A stretch of DNA of 64,000 nt from Arthrobacter cavernae (lineage in GTDB: Bacteria; Actinomycetota; Actinomycetes; Actinomycetales; Micrococcaceae), in NCBI RefSeq assembly GCF_017368795.1, contig NZ_JAFNLL010000021.1, positions 1 to 64,000 on the forward strand, in the 5' to 3' direction. How positions within the stretch are numbered: position 1 is the stretch's first letter; every line of letters starts with the position of its first letter. The translations under genes were made by a program, and so were the position numbers. The notes under the pieces are model-generated. The model was not told the origin of the DNA. It worked only from the letters and a program-made list of their open reading frames with translations, and searched no databases. Of the stretch, positions 55,339 through 63,708 are shown piece by piece.

Positions 55339-56010
55339 ATGGCTGTGACGGATGAAGCGATCGGCAAGATCAAGGACATGTTGATCTGCGGCGAACTCAA
55401 GGCGGGCGACCGGCTCCCCCCGGAGAAGGAACTGAGCGAACGGCTCGGGCTGTCCCGCAGTTCCCTGCGCGAGGCCGTCAAGGCGCTCGAACTCATCCGG
55501 GTGCTGGACGTCCGCCGCGGCGACGGCACCTATGTGACCAGCCTGGACGCGCGGCTCCTCAACGAGGCCGTGGCCTTCGTGGTGGACCTGCACCAGGACC
55601 GCTCCATCCTGGAACTCTTTGAGGTCCGACGAATCCTGGAACCGGCCACGGCGCACATCGCCGCAGGCAAGATGACGCCCGAGGACATCCAGGCCCTGCG
55701 CGCCACGATGCTGGGCATCGACGAGAACACCGACGTCGAGGAACTCGTGGCCCACGACCTCCAGTTCCACAACATCATCACCAACGCCGCCGGCAACGAC
55801 TACCTCGGCGGCCTCCTCGAAGCCCTCTCCAGCAGCACCGTCCGGGCCCGCATCTGGCGCGGCCTGACCCAGGAGAAGGCCGTGGCCCATACCCTCGCGG
55901 AGCACAAGGCCATTGCCGACGCCCTGGAACGCGGCGACGCCGAGCTGGTCCGGGCCCTCGTCACGGTCCACATCAGCGGCGTCGAGGCCTGGCTGCGGCA
56001 GGCGCTGTAG
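55339..56010 (+). CDS. FadR-subfamily GntR regulator of the L-fucose cluster
   Basis: A 223-residue GntR regulator: winged helix (about 5-70; GDRLPPEKELSERLGLSRSSLREAVKAL) and FCD domain (about 80-215; FHNIITNAAGNDYL with the His/Asp metal pattern). The leaderless ATG at 55339 and the upstream operator word shared with the fuc divergent promoter point to control of both itself and the fucose genes. A sugar acid such as L-fuconate or its keto-deoxy product is the likely ligand; this is inferred. Confidence 0.85.
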   Translation: MAVTDEAIGKIKDMLICGELKAGDRLPPEKELSERLGLSRSSLREAVKALELIRVLDVRRGDGTYVTSLDARLLNEAVAFVVDLHQDRSILELFEVRRILEPATAHIAAGKMTPEDIQALRATMLGIDENTDVEELVAHDLQFHNIITNAAGNDYLGGLLEALSSSTVRARIWRGLTQEKAVAHTLAEHKAIADALERGDAELVRALVTVHISGVEAWLRQAL

Positions 56011-56131
56011 GCCGCGTGCCGCCCAGGCCGCCCCGGAAACTGCACCTGCTGAGGACCGGCGCACCAACTGCACCGGGTGCCGAGTTCATTACTGGGCGCG
56101 GAAATGCCCGGCTGCCGGTATTCTCCACGGG

Positions 56132-56986
56132 TCAGAGCCCGTAGCTCCGTCGTGCCGTGCCTTCGAGGACGGCCTGCCGTCCGGCAGGGTCCAGTTCGCC
56201 GGCCAGTTCCAGCAGCACTGCGAGGGTGCGGCCGTAGGGGGCGCCCAGGGTGCTGACCGGCCAGTCGCCGCCGATCATGAGCCGCTCCGGGCCGAAGGCC
56301 TCCAGCGCCTCGTCCCACAGCGGCCGCAGGGCCTCCGCCGTGTACGGGACGCCTGGCAGGTGCAGCCCGGACAGCTTGGCCACCGTGTTGGGCAGCCCGG
56401 CCAGGGCCCGGAAATCGCGGCGCCAGGCGGCCATGGAATCCGAATCCGCCAGTGCAAGGTCCGCCAGCGGCGGCTTGCCGAGGTGGTCCAGCACCACTGT
56501 CAGCTCCGGCAGCTCCCGGGCCAGCTGGACGGTCCGGCCAAGGTGCCTCGGAAAGGCGTCCGGAACGTCGAAGGCCAGGCCATGCCCTGCCAGCAGGCCG
56601 AGGGATTCCCGGACCTCCGGCAGTTCCAGGAAGTCGTCCCGGGGATCGTCGTGGACCAGGTGCCGGACGCCGCGGAATTTGGGGTTCCGCACCAGACGCT
56701 GCAGCTCTTCCGCCGCCTCCGCGGGCTTGTCGAGCGGGATCCAGCCCACGACGCCGAGGATCCAGCGGTTCCGGTTCGCGGCGGCGAGCATGGCGTCCGT
56801 GTCCGCCGTGGTGTCGTCCGCCTGGACGAGCACCGCACCGCCGACGCCGGCCGCTAGCAGGGTCTCCCGGGCCTCGGCCTCGCCGTAGCTGCGGAACAGC
56901 CCGCCGTGTTGCGGGCCCAGCCAGGCGTACGCGCCCGCGGCCGATCCGCCGTCGAGGTCCCAGAGGTGGAGGTGCGCGTCAAGCAC
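56132..56986 (-). CDS. Amidohydrolase-family lactonase (L-fucono-1,5-lactonase type)
   Basis: A 284-residue amidohydrolase_2 TIM barrel. It begins VLDAHLHLWDL with the HxH metal pair, and has VLDHLGKPP near residue 170 and MIGGDWPVS near 233 with the metal Asp. In COG3618 members of fucose and rhamnose clusters this enzyme opens the sugar lactone. The GTG at 56986 overlaps the stop of the dehydrogenase gene by eight bases. It is the last gene of the minus-strand fuc operon. Confidence 0.85.
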   Translation of the reverse strand: MLDAHLHLWDLDGGSAAGAYAWLGPQHGGLFRSYGEAEARETLLAAGVGGAVLVQADDTTADTDAMLAAANRNRWILGVVGWIPLDKPAEAAEELQRLVRNPKFRGVRHLVHDDPRDDFLELPEVRESLGLLAGHGLAFDVPDAFPRHLGRTVQLARELPELTVVLDHLGKPPLADLALADSDSMAAWRRDFRALAGLPNTVAKLSGLHLPGVPYTAEALRPLWDEALEAFGPERLMIGGDWPVSTLGAPYGRTLAVLLELAGELDPAGRQAVLEGTARRSYGL

Positions 56987-57950
56987 GCCGCACCGCCGCC
57001 AGGGCCGCCCAGAGTTCCTCGGGGACGTCCTCGGCCATCCGGGCCGCATTCCCGGCCGCCTGCTCCGGGCGGCTGGCCCCCACTGTCACGTTGACGACGG
57101 CGGGATGGCGCAGGCTGAACTGGAGGGCCGCCGTCGGGAGCTCCACACCGAAGTCCCGGCACACGCCGGCCAGCGCCCGCGCCCGCTCCACCAGGGCCCG
57201 GGGCGCGCGCCCGTAGTTGTAGTGCGCGTCCTCGGGGACCTCGGGCCGGGCCAGCAGCCCGGAGTTGAAGACGCCTACGTTCACGACGCCGGTGCCGCGG
57301 GCGGTGCAGCGGTCCAGCAGCGGGACGCCGGGCTGCTCCAGGAGGGTGTAGCGGCCGGCAAGCATCACGAGATCCAGCTCGGCGGACTCGACGCACTCGA
57401 GCGCAGCCTCCGCCGAGTTGGTCCCGACGCCGATGGCCCGGACCAGGCCTTCCGCACGCAATTTCTCGAGCACGGGCAGGGCATGGCTGATGCCGGCCTC
57501 GAGGTCATGGACGTCGGGGTCGTGCAGGTACGCGATGTCCACGTGGTCCAGGCCCAGCCGGCCGAGCGAGTCCTCGAGGCTGCGGCGGATGCCGGCCTCG
57601 GAGAAGTCCCACACGCGCAGGCTGTCTGCGGGAACGTCGAAGCCTTCGTCGTCGAGCCGGCCCTGAGCATCTTGCGGCTCCAGCAGCCGGCCCACCTTGG
57701 TGGAGATGGTGAAGCTGTCCCGGGGCTTGTCCCGGAGCACGGCGCCGAGGCGCCGCTCGGACAGGCCCAGGCCGTAGTGCGGCGCGGTGTCGAAGTAGCG
57801 CACGCCGGCGTCCCAGGCCGCGTTGATGGTGTCCTCGGCCTGCGAATCGGGCATGGCACGGTACAGGTTCCCGATGCCGGCGGCGCCGAAACCGAGCCTG
57901 CCCAGCCGGGCCGCCTCAGGCTGCCCGCCCAGCTCGGAGGCCGCGCTCAT
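56979..57950 (-). CDS. Aldo/keto reductase, probable L-fucose 1-dehydrogenase
   Basis: A 323-residue aldo/keto reductase of the D-threo-aldose/L-fucose dehydrogenase group. Catalytic residues are seen in YFDTAPHYGLGLSERRLG near 50-67, ISTKVGR near 80 and IAYLHDPDVHD near 138. It should oxidise L-fucose to the lactone with NAD(P)+, ahead of the lactonase encoded next. ATG overlaps the mutarotase stop (ATGA). Confidence 0.87.
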   Translation of the reverse strand: MSAASELGGQPEAARLGRLGFGAAGIGNLYRAMPDSQAEDTINAAWDAGVRYFDTAPHYGLGLSERRLGAVLRDKPRDSFTISTKVGRLLEPQDAQGRLDDEGFDVPADSLRVWDFSEAGIRRSLEDSLGRLGLDHVDIAYLHDPDVHDLEAGISHALPVLEKLRAEGLVRAIGVGTNSAEAALECVESAELDLVMLAGRYTLLEQPGVPLLDRCTARGTGVVNVGVFNSGLLARPEVPEDAHYNYGRAPRALVERARALAGVCRDFGVELPTAALQFSLRHPAVVNVTVGASRPEQAAGNAARMAEDVPEELWAALAAVRRA

Positions 57951-58261
57951 GCGAGCTCCCAGACGAGCGGGATGCCGGAATCGTTGCCGGAGTAATCGTC
58001 CTGGACCTCCAGCAGCTCCGCCATGCGGGCCTGCCAGGGCACATTGGCCGGGTGGCCTGCGAGCGCCCGGCGCATGGCCTGGTAGTCCTCAACGTCCACC
58101 AGGTGGAAGAGGTCCTGGCCGCTGCGCCAGATGCGCCAGTTGCCCACGCCGGCTTCCTTCAGTGCCGCGGCCAGTTCGGCGGGGATCACCGCGTGGACGG
58201 AGTCGTATTCCTGTTCCGCCCCGGGCTTGAGCCGGGTGTGCAGGGCGACGGTCTCAGGCAC
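57947..58261 (-). CDS. L-rhamnose/L-fucose mutarotase family protein
   Basis: A 104-residue protein of the RhaM ferredoxin-like family: ALHTRLKPGAEQEYDSVHA at the N-terminus, WRIWRSGQDLFHLVDVEDY in the middle, and the closing WQARMAELLEV. It interconverts sugar anomers and so supplies the right form of L-fucose to the dehydrogenase. I use the GTG at 58261, which overlaps the fucosidase stop by eight bases. Confidence 0.88.
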   Translation of the reverse strand: MPETVALHTRLKPGAEQEYDSVHAVIPAELAAALKEAGVGNWRIWRSGQDLFHLVDVEDYQAMRRALAGHPANVPWQARMAELLEVQDDYSGNDSGIPLVWELA

Positions 58262-59546
58262 CGGAGACGCCTTCCTTGAGGAACAGCTCCAGCACGGGCA
58301 CGGCCACATCGGGCCGCTGGACCGGAAGCTTGATGGTCAGGGTCCCGGCGGGCTGGGCGCCGGGGGTGGTGTTGTAGGCCTGCTGGTTGGGGTCGCTCTC
58401 CTTGAGGAACACCTCCGAGGCGTCGTTGAGCAGCTGGGCGTAGTCCACCTTCCCGGCCAGCCCAGGAAGGTGCACGAACTCGAACGGCCAGGCGAACAGG
58501 TGCACGTAGAGCCTGTCGCCACGCTGCGTGTAGCGGGCATCCGCCGGCGGAGTGAAGCCGGAGGGACCTGCGCCGTGGATGGAGCGGCCGTGCAGGTGCA
58601 TCCAGTCCCCAATTCCCTGCAGCGAGGCCGCGGCGCGGGGGTCGAGGTTGCCGCGGGCGGTGGGGCCGACATTGAGCAGCAGGTTGCCGCCCTTGGAGAC
58701 CCCGTCCACGAGCATCCGGATGAGCAGGTCCACGGACTTGTAGTCCAGGTTGTCGCGGTCGTAGCCCCAGCTGCCGTTGAGGGTCTGGCAGGCCTCCCAG
58801 GTGACCGGAACGCCGTCGGACATCATGGGACCGGCCGGCTGGTACTGCTCGGGGGTGACGAAGTCGCCCGGAATGTCGAGGCGGTCGTTGACCACGATGC
58901 CCGGCTGCAGCTCGCGGACCATGGCCAGCAGGGACTCGGAGTCCCAGTCCTTGCGCCCCTTGCCGCCCCAGAACTCATCGGGGTTGGCATCCGAGTAGGA
59001 GAAGTCGAAGAACAGGTAGTCGATGGTGCCGTAGTTGCTGAGCAGTTCGCGCACCTGGCCGTGCAGGTAGTCGCGGTAGCGGCCCATGTCGCGGCCCTGG
59101 TTCAGGGCGTCGACGTCCCCGGCATTGCGCAGGGGGTGCACGCTGTCCACCGTGAAATCGGGATGGTGCCAGTCGATCAGCGAGTAGTAGAAGCCCACCT
59201 TGAGGCCTTCGGCGCGCAGGGCCGCCACGTAGGGGGCGATGAGGTCGCGGCCCGCCGGCGTGTTGCTGGCCTTGTAGTCGGTGAGGGCCGAGTCCCAGAG
59301 GCAGAAGCCCTCGTGGTGCTTGGTGGTGAACACCACGTACTTCATTCCGGCGTCCCGGGCGGCACGGGCCCACTCGCGGGGATCGTAGAGGTCCGGGTCA
59401 AAGCGGCGGAAGTACTTGGCGTACTCCTCCACGGGGGTCTGCTCGCGGTTCATCACCCATTCGTGGCGGGCCGGCAGGGCGTAGAGGCCCCAGTGCACAA
59501 ACATGCCAAACCGCGCCTCTTCGAACCATGGTGCGTGCTGGATCAA
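58254..59546 (-). CDS. Alpha-L-fucosidase, GH29
   Basis: A 430-residue GH29 enzyme. The N-terminal [17 protein letters not shown], then [13 protein letters not shown] near residue 93, and the nucleophile Asp in [10 protein letters not shown] near 175 are typical. It releases L-fucose from oligosaccharides with retention. There is no signal peptide, so short fucosides must be imported before cleavage; no transporter gene is in this cluster. ATG overlaps the dehydratase stop by four bases. Confidence 0.9.
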   Translation of the reverse strand: MIQHAPWFEEARFGMFVHWGLYALPARHEWVMNREQTPVEEYAKYFRRFDPDLYDPREWARAARDAGMKYVVFTTKHHEGFCLWDSALTDYKASNTPAGRDLIAPYVAALRAEGLKVGFYYSLIDWHHPDFTVDSVHPLRNAGDVDALNQGRDMGRYRDYLHGQVRELLSNYGTIDYLFFDFSYSDANPDEFWGGKGRKDWDSESLLAMVRELQPGIVVNDRLDIPGDFVTPEQYQPAGPMMSDGVPVTWEACQTLNGSWGYDRDNLDYKSVDLLIRMLVDGVSKGGNLLLNVGPTARGNLDPRAAASLQGIGDWMHLHGRSIHGAGPSGFTPPADARYTQRGDRLYVHLFAWPFEFVHLPGLAGKVDYAQLLNDASEVFLKESDPNQQAYNTTPGAQPAGTLTIKLPVQRPDVAVPVLELFLKEGVSGA

Positions 59547-60877
59547 CGGGATTCCTTCCGGGTCGTCTCAAGTACAGCGCCCGCGGCCCAGACGGGGCCC
59601 TCGGGATAGCTGTAGTCGGCCAGTGTCTCACGGAGCATTTCAGTCCCAGCGCCAGGGGCCGACGGCGGCCAGTAGCTGCCGCCGTGGACGTCCACCGGCG
59701 TCACGAAGTGCTCGTGGAGGTGGTCCACGAACTCGATCATCCGGTCCTCTTTGGTGCCGGACACTGCCACGAAATCGAACATGGAGAGGTGCTGCACGGC
59801 TTCGCAGAGGCCCACGCCGCCGGCATGCGGGCAGACGCGGACGCCGAACTTCGCCGCGAGGAGCAGGATGGCGATGTTCTCGTTGACGCCGGCCACCCGG
59901 GCGGCATCGATCTGCAGCACCTGCAGGGCACCGGCCTGGAGCATCTGCTTGAACATCACCCGGTTCTGCACGTGCTCACCGGTGGCCACGGGGATCGGGG
60001 CAACCCCGCGGGCGATGGCCGCGTGGCCCAGCACGTCGTCCGGGCTGGTGGGTTCCTCAATCCAGGCGATGCCGTACGGCGCCAGGTGGGCCATCCAGTC
60101 GATCGCGTCCTGGACGTCCCAGCGCTGGTTGGCGTCGACGGCGATCCTCACGTCCGGGCCCACGGCATCGCGCGCGGTGCGGACGCGGCGGATGTCGTCC
60201 TCCAGCGACGCCCCGACCTTGAGCTTGATCTGTGTGAATCCCTCGGCCACGGCTTCCTTGGCCAGTCGCGCGAGCTTGTCGTCGCTGTATCCCAGCCAGC
60301 CCGGCGTCGTGGTGTATCCCGGGTAGCCTTCGGCCAGCAGCGCTGCCTTGCGCGCCTCCCGTCCGGGTTCCGCGGCGCGGAGCATGGCCAGTGCTTCCTC
60401 CGGGGTCAGGGCGTCGCTGAGGTAGCGGAAGTCCACCAGGGCCACAAGGTCCTCCGGGCTCATGCCGGAAAGCAGTTCCCACAGCGGCAGGCCGGCCCGC
60501 TTGGCCTTGAGGTCCCACAGGGCGTTGACGACGGCGCCGATCGCCATGTGGATGACGCCCTTTTCCGGGCCGAGCCAGCGGAGCTGGGAATCGTGGGCCA
60601 GAAGCTTCCAGGTGGCGCCCATGTCGGCGAGCAATTCCTCGACGTTGCGGCCCAGGACGTGGTGGCGGAGGGCCTCGATCGCCGCGGTTTCCACCTCGTT
60701 GCCGCGGCCGATGGTGAAGACGAAGCCGTGGCCCCCGTGGCCGTCGCCGGCGTCCGTGCGGATGATCAGGTAGGCGGCCGAGTAGTCGGGATCCGGATTC
60801 ATGGCGTCCGAGCCGTCCAGGTCCTGCGAGGTGGGGAACCGGATGTCGAAGGTGTCCACGGCGGTGATGACGCTCAT
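59543..60877 (-). CDS. L-fuconate dehydratase (enolase superfamily)
   Basis: A 444-residue mandelate-racemase-type enolase. Catalytic pattern: IKLKVGAS with the KxK base near residue 215, AVDANQRWD near 244, [10 protein letters not shown] near 270, ATGEHVQNR near 297, and the HAGG segment near 348. It dehydrates L-fuconate to 2-keto-3-deoxy-L-fuconate. ATG at 60877 has TAGGAGC before it. First gene of the minus-strand operon dehydratase-fucosidase-mutarotase-dehydrogenase-lactonase, all joined by short overlaps. Confidence 0.92.
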   Translation of the reverse strand: MSVITAVDTFDIRFPTSQDLDGSDAMNPDPDYSAAYLIIRTDAGDGHGGHGFVFTIGRGNEVETAAIEALRHHVLGRNVEELLADMGATWKLLAHDSQLRWLGPEKGVIHMAIGAVVNALWDLKAKRAGLPLWELLSGMSPEDLVALVDFRYLSDALTPEEALAMLRAAEPGREARKAALLAEGYPGYTTTPGWLGYSDDKLARLAKEAVAEGFTQIKLKVGASLEDDIRRVRTARDAVGPDVRIAVDANQRWDVQDAIDWMAHLAPYGIAWIEEPTSPDDVLGHAAIARGVAPIPVATGEHVQNRVMFKQMLQAGALQVLQIDAARVAGVNENIAILLLAAKFGVRVCPHAGGVGLCEAVQHLSMFDFVAVSGTKEDRMIEFVDHLHEHFVTPVDVHGGSYWPPSAPGAGTEMLRETLADYSYPEGPVWAAGAVLETTRKESR

Positions 60878-60927
60878 TGTGCTCCTAGCTTGGCAGCTAT
60901 TGGTCGTTAAATCTGCACTGAGCCTAA

Positions 60928-61004
60928 ACATCCGATGTCTGTATTGTCAATGGGTCACATTTCCGTATTATGGAGGACAACATCACACTAGAGCTCGGAT
61001 GTTA
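60928..61004. promoter_or_regulatory. Divergent fuc promoters with shared operator word
   Basis: ACATCCGATGT at 60928-60938 is a perfect 5+1+5 palindrome, sitting in the spacer of the leftward promoter (TTGACA as read on the minus strand at 60950-60945). A half-site (minus-strand AACATCCGAG) is at 60995-61004. The rightward promoter is TTGTCA at 60944-60949 and TATTAT at 60966-60971. The same word occurs before the FadR-type gene (55308-55318). Confidence 0.65.
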
Positions 61005-61025
61005 GTCCCAGAGCAGGAGGAAGCC

Positions 61026-61937
61026 ATGAACTTGAAATTCGCCAGGCTGGGCACGGCCGGAAACGAGCAGCCGGTTGTTGTCGCCCAGGACACGAACGGC
61101 ACTGAAAAGTACTTCAGCCTTGCGGCGCTGACCGGGGACATCGATGGCGGTTTCCTCGCCGCGGACGGCATCTCCCGCACCCGCGAGGCCCTTGCATCCG
61201 GCAATCTGCCCGAGATTTCGGCCGAGGGGCTCCGAATCGGCTCGCCCATTGCCCGCCCCGGCTCGGTGGTCTGCATCGGCCTGAACTACACCGCCCACGC
61301 CGCCGAATCCGGCGCGGAGCCGCCCACCGTGCCTGTCGTCTTCCTCAAGCCGGCCAACACGGTCAGCGGGCCGTTCGACGCCGCCCCCATTCCGCCGTCG
61401 TCGGAAAAGTACGACTGGGAGGTGGAACTGGGCATCGTGATCGGCCGGGAAGCGTCATACCTTTCCAGCACGGACGAGGCCGCCGAATGCATCGCCGGCT
61501 ACGTGGCCGCCAACGATCTCTCCGAGCGCGAGTACCAGATTCCGGGCGCCGCCGGCCAGTGGACCAAGGGCAAGTCCCTGCCGTCCTCCACGCCGCTGGG
61601 CCCCTGGCTTGTCCCGGCCGGGCAGCTCGACGCCGGCAACCTCGGACTGCGCACCTGGGTCAACGGCGAGATCCGGCAGTCCTCCAACACCTCGGACATG
61701 ATCTTCGACCCCGCCACCGTGGTCCACCACCTCAGCCAGTACATGGTCCTGGAACCGGGCGATGTGATCCTCACCGGCACCCCCGAGGGCGTGGCGCTCT
61801 CCGGCCGCTTCCAGTACATCCAGCCCGGCGACGTCGTGGAGCTCGAAGTCGACGGACTCGGCCGCCAGCGCCGGGAGTTCTACCGGGCGCAGACGCGGGC
61901 GGAATCGCTGTCCTCGGCCGCCGGGCAGGGGGCGTGA
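61026..61937 (+). CDS. FAH-family 2,4-diketo-3-deoxy-L-fuconate hydrolase
   Basis: A 303-residue fumarylacetoacetate-hydrolase-fold protein. CIGLNYTAHAAESG near residue 82, then the metal-ligand DWEVELGIVIG near 124 and ILTGTPEGVALSG near 245. In L-fucose clusters it splits 2,4-diketo-3-deoxy-L-fuconate to pyruvate and L-lactate. Start ATG at 61026 has GCAGGAGGAAG upstream. Transcribed rightwards with the SDR gene, opposite to the dehydratase operon. Confidence 0.88.
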   Translation: MNLKFARLGTAGNEQPVVVAQDTNGTEKYFSLAALTGDIDGGFLAADGISRTREALASGNLPEISAEGLRIGSPIARPGSVVCIGLNYTAHAAESGAEPPTVPVVFLKPANTVSGPFDAAPIPPSSEKYDWEVELGIVIGREASYLSSTDEAAECIAGYVAANDLSEREYQIPGAAGQWTKGKSLPSSTPLGPWLVPAGQLDAGNLGLRTWVNGEIRQSSNTSDMIFDPATVVHHLSQYMVLEPGDVILTGTPEGVALSGRFQYIQPGDVVELEVDGLGRQRREFYRAQTRAESLSSAAGQGA

Positions 61938-62683
61938 GCACCGAATTCGAGGGCCTCGCAGCCCTGGTGACGGGCGGGGCATCCGGCATCGGCGCGGCCA
62001 TCGCGGACCGCCTCGCCGCAGGTGGAGCGAAGGTGGCCGTGCTGGACCTGAACCCGGCCGGTTCGCCGCATTTCGGCGTCGAATGCAACGTGGCCGATGA
62101 CGCCTCGGTGCGGGCCGCCGTCGACGCCGTCGCCGCGAAGTTCGGCCGCCTGGACGTGGTGGTCAACAACGCCGGGATCGGCGCCCAGGGCGACATCGCC
62201 GCAAATGACGACGCCGAGTGGCACCGCGTGCTGGACATCAACGTCGTCGGGATTGCCCGCGTCAGCCGTGCGGCACTGCCGTACCTGCGCGAATCTCCGG
62301 CCGCGGCGATCGTCAACACCTGCTCCATCGCCGCGACGGCGGGGCTGCAGCAGCGCGCGCTGTATTCGGCGTCGAAGGGTGCCGTACTGTCCCTGACCCT
62401 GGCGATGGCCGCCGACCACGTCCGCGAAGGCATCCGGGTGAACTGCGTGAACCCGGGCACCGTGGACACGCCTTGGGTGGGTCGCCTGCTCGATTCCGCC
62501 GCCGACCCCGCCGCGGAACGCGCCGCCCTCAACGCCCGGCAGCCGCACGGCCGCCTGGTGGATGCGGCCGAGGTGGCCGGCGCCGTGGCCTACCTCGCGA
62601 GCCCTCTGTCCGGTTCGACGTCGGGCACGTCCCTGGCGATCGACGGCGGCATGCAGGGCCTGCGGCTGCGGCCGGTGGGCTAG
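61934..62683 (+). CDS. Short-chain dehydrogenase, probable 2-keto-3-deoxy-L-fuconate dehydrogenase
   Basis: A 249-residue classical SDR. Cofactor motif TGGASGIGAAI near residue 14, NNAG near 81, catalytic Ser in NTCSIAAT near 131, and YSASKG near 146. The acidic residue after beta-2 (LDLN) favours NAD+. It oxidises 2-keto-3-deoxy-L-fuconate at C4, giving the substrate for the hydrolase encoded upstream. GTG start overlaps the hydrolase stop (GTGA). Confidence 0.87.
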   Translation: MSTEFEGLAALVTGGASGIGAAIADRLAAGGAKVAVLDLNPAGSPHFGVECNVADDASVRAAVDAVAAKFGRLDVVVNNAGIGAQGDIAANDDAEWHRVLDINVVGIARVSRAALPYLRESPAAAIVNTCSIAATAGLQQRALYSASKGAVLSLTLAMAADHVREGIRVNCVNPGTVDTPWVGRLLDSAADPAAERAALNARQPHGRLVDAAEVAGAVAYLASPLSGSTSGTSLAIDGGMQGLRLRPVG

Positions 62684-62781
62684 GGGTTCCCCGCCCTCGC
62701 TTACCCGCGAACTCGCGGCTCCGGGGCCGTGCTGTTCCCCGTCTAGTCGGCGGACGACGACGGCGGAGGGTCGCCTTATGG

Positions 62782-62884
62782 GGCTCTTCGCGGTTCGTGG
62801 TGAATTGACCTGCTGAAGGGTGTTCACGCTGCGACTCTCGCGGCGCTGGTGAGCAGGATACGGGATCGGTAGTTGCGCTCGTTG
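62782..62884 (-). mobile_element. Truncated end of an ISL3-family element (copy A)
   Basis: Matches 63709-63813 nearly base for base, from the terminal GGCTCTTCGCGG-type end, through GAATTGACCTGCTGAAGG, to the last codons of an ISL3 transposase on the minus strand (RSRILLTSAARVAA then stop). Similarity stops sharply at 62884 where a foreign coding fragment begins. Only about 103 bases remain, so it cannot be functional. Confidence 0.75.
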
Positions 62885-63019
62885 CTCACCGTCGACCAGG
62901 TGCTCGAGCGGCGCCGGGGGCCGACGCCGGCAGACCAGGTGCTCGACGCGCTGCGCGACGTCTACGACACCTGCCCCAAGTGCGGCACGTACACCGGCGG
63001 GCAGCCGCACGGGTGCTAG
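62876..63019 (+). pseudogene. 3' fragment of an unknown gene cut by the IS end
   Basis: An open frame of 47 codons ending at TAG 63017-63019, with no start. It reads TVDQVLERRRGPTPADQV, then a helix and CPKCGTYTGGQPHGC with a zinc-type Cys pair. Its 5' side is replaced by the IS end at about 62884. I do not recognise the family. The 400 bases from 62684 to 63089 hold only this fragment, the IS end and short non-coding sequence. Confidence 0.5.
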
Positions 63020-63089
63020 GCCAGCGAGCGGAGGCCCGATCTTGTGTCACCGTTCGCAGTGGACTTCTTCGCGTACCCGCTTAGATCGG

Positions 63090-63671
63090 TCAACGGCGCA
63101 CCCGATAGCGCAGGTGAAGCACCCGGTTGCCCTGAATCACCACGTCAGGATCCTCCAACAGGTGCTGCGCGTGGACCGACCCGAAGTAGCGCTTGCCGGA
63201 CCCGAACACGACGGGTACGACGTCCATGCGCACCTCGTCGATCAGGCCCGCGGCAAGCACCTGGCCACCGACGTCGCCAGCGGCGACCTCGACCATGCGG
63301 TCACCGGCAAGCTCCTGCGCCTTGGCCACGGCTGCCTCGACGCCGTCGACGAAGTGAAACGGCGCCTCGGGGTCCCAGCCCTCAGGCTCCGGCCGGTGCG
63401 TCACGACGACCACGTGGTCGACCCCGCCCGGAGGCTTCCCGTCCCAGCCGTCCGTCAAGTCGAAGACGTGGCGGCCGACTAGTGTCGCCCCGATCTGGTC
63501 CCAGTACGGCCGGGTGTAGTCGTAGGACGTCTGCGACACCTTCAACTCGCCGCTCTCGTCCAACGGCACGTCACCGCTGGACAACCAGTCGAACAGGGGT
63601 CCGGGCTGGTCATTCTCGTCCGCGATGAAGCCGTCCACCGACACCGAGCTGTACATGACCACCTTGCCCAT
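63090..63671 (-). CDS. Dihydrofolate reductase / RibD C-terminal family protein (IS-flanked)
   Basis: A 193-residue DHFR-like protein: VVMYSSVSVDGFIADENDQPG at the start, ATLVGRHVFDLTDGWDG near 62-78, and closing VVPVVFGSGKRYFG near 160. The ATG at 63671 follows AAAGGAGAG. Such stand-alone DHFR-like proteins have unknown substrates. It lies between two same-orientation ISL3 ends, so it may have been moved or captured with them. Not closely similar to the other family member at 32008-32643. Confidence 0.85.
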   Translation of the reverse strand: MGKVVMYSSVSVDGFIADENDQPGPLFDWLSSGDVPLDESGELKVSQTSYDYTRPYWDQIGATLVGRHVFDLTDGWDGKPPGGVDHVVVVTHRPEPEGWDPEAPFHFVDGVEAAVAKAQELAGDRMVEVAAGDVGGQVLAAGLIDEVRMDVVPVVFGSGKRYFGSVHAQHLLEDPDVVIQGNRVLHLRYRVRR

Positions 63672-63708
63672 GGGGCTCTCCTTTGCCTTGGGGTGCCCCC
63701 AGATTAGC

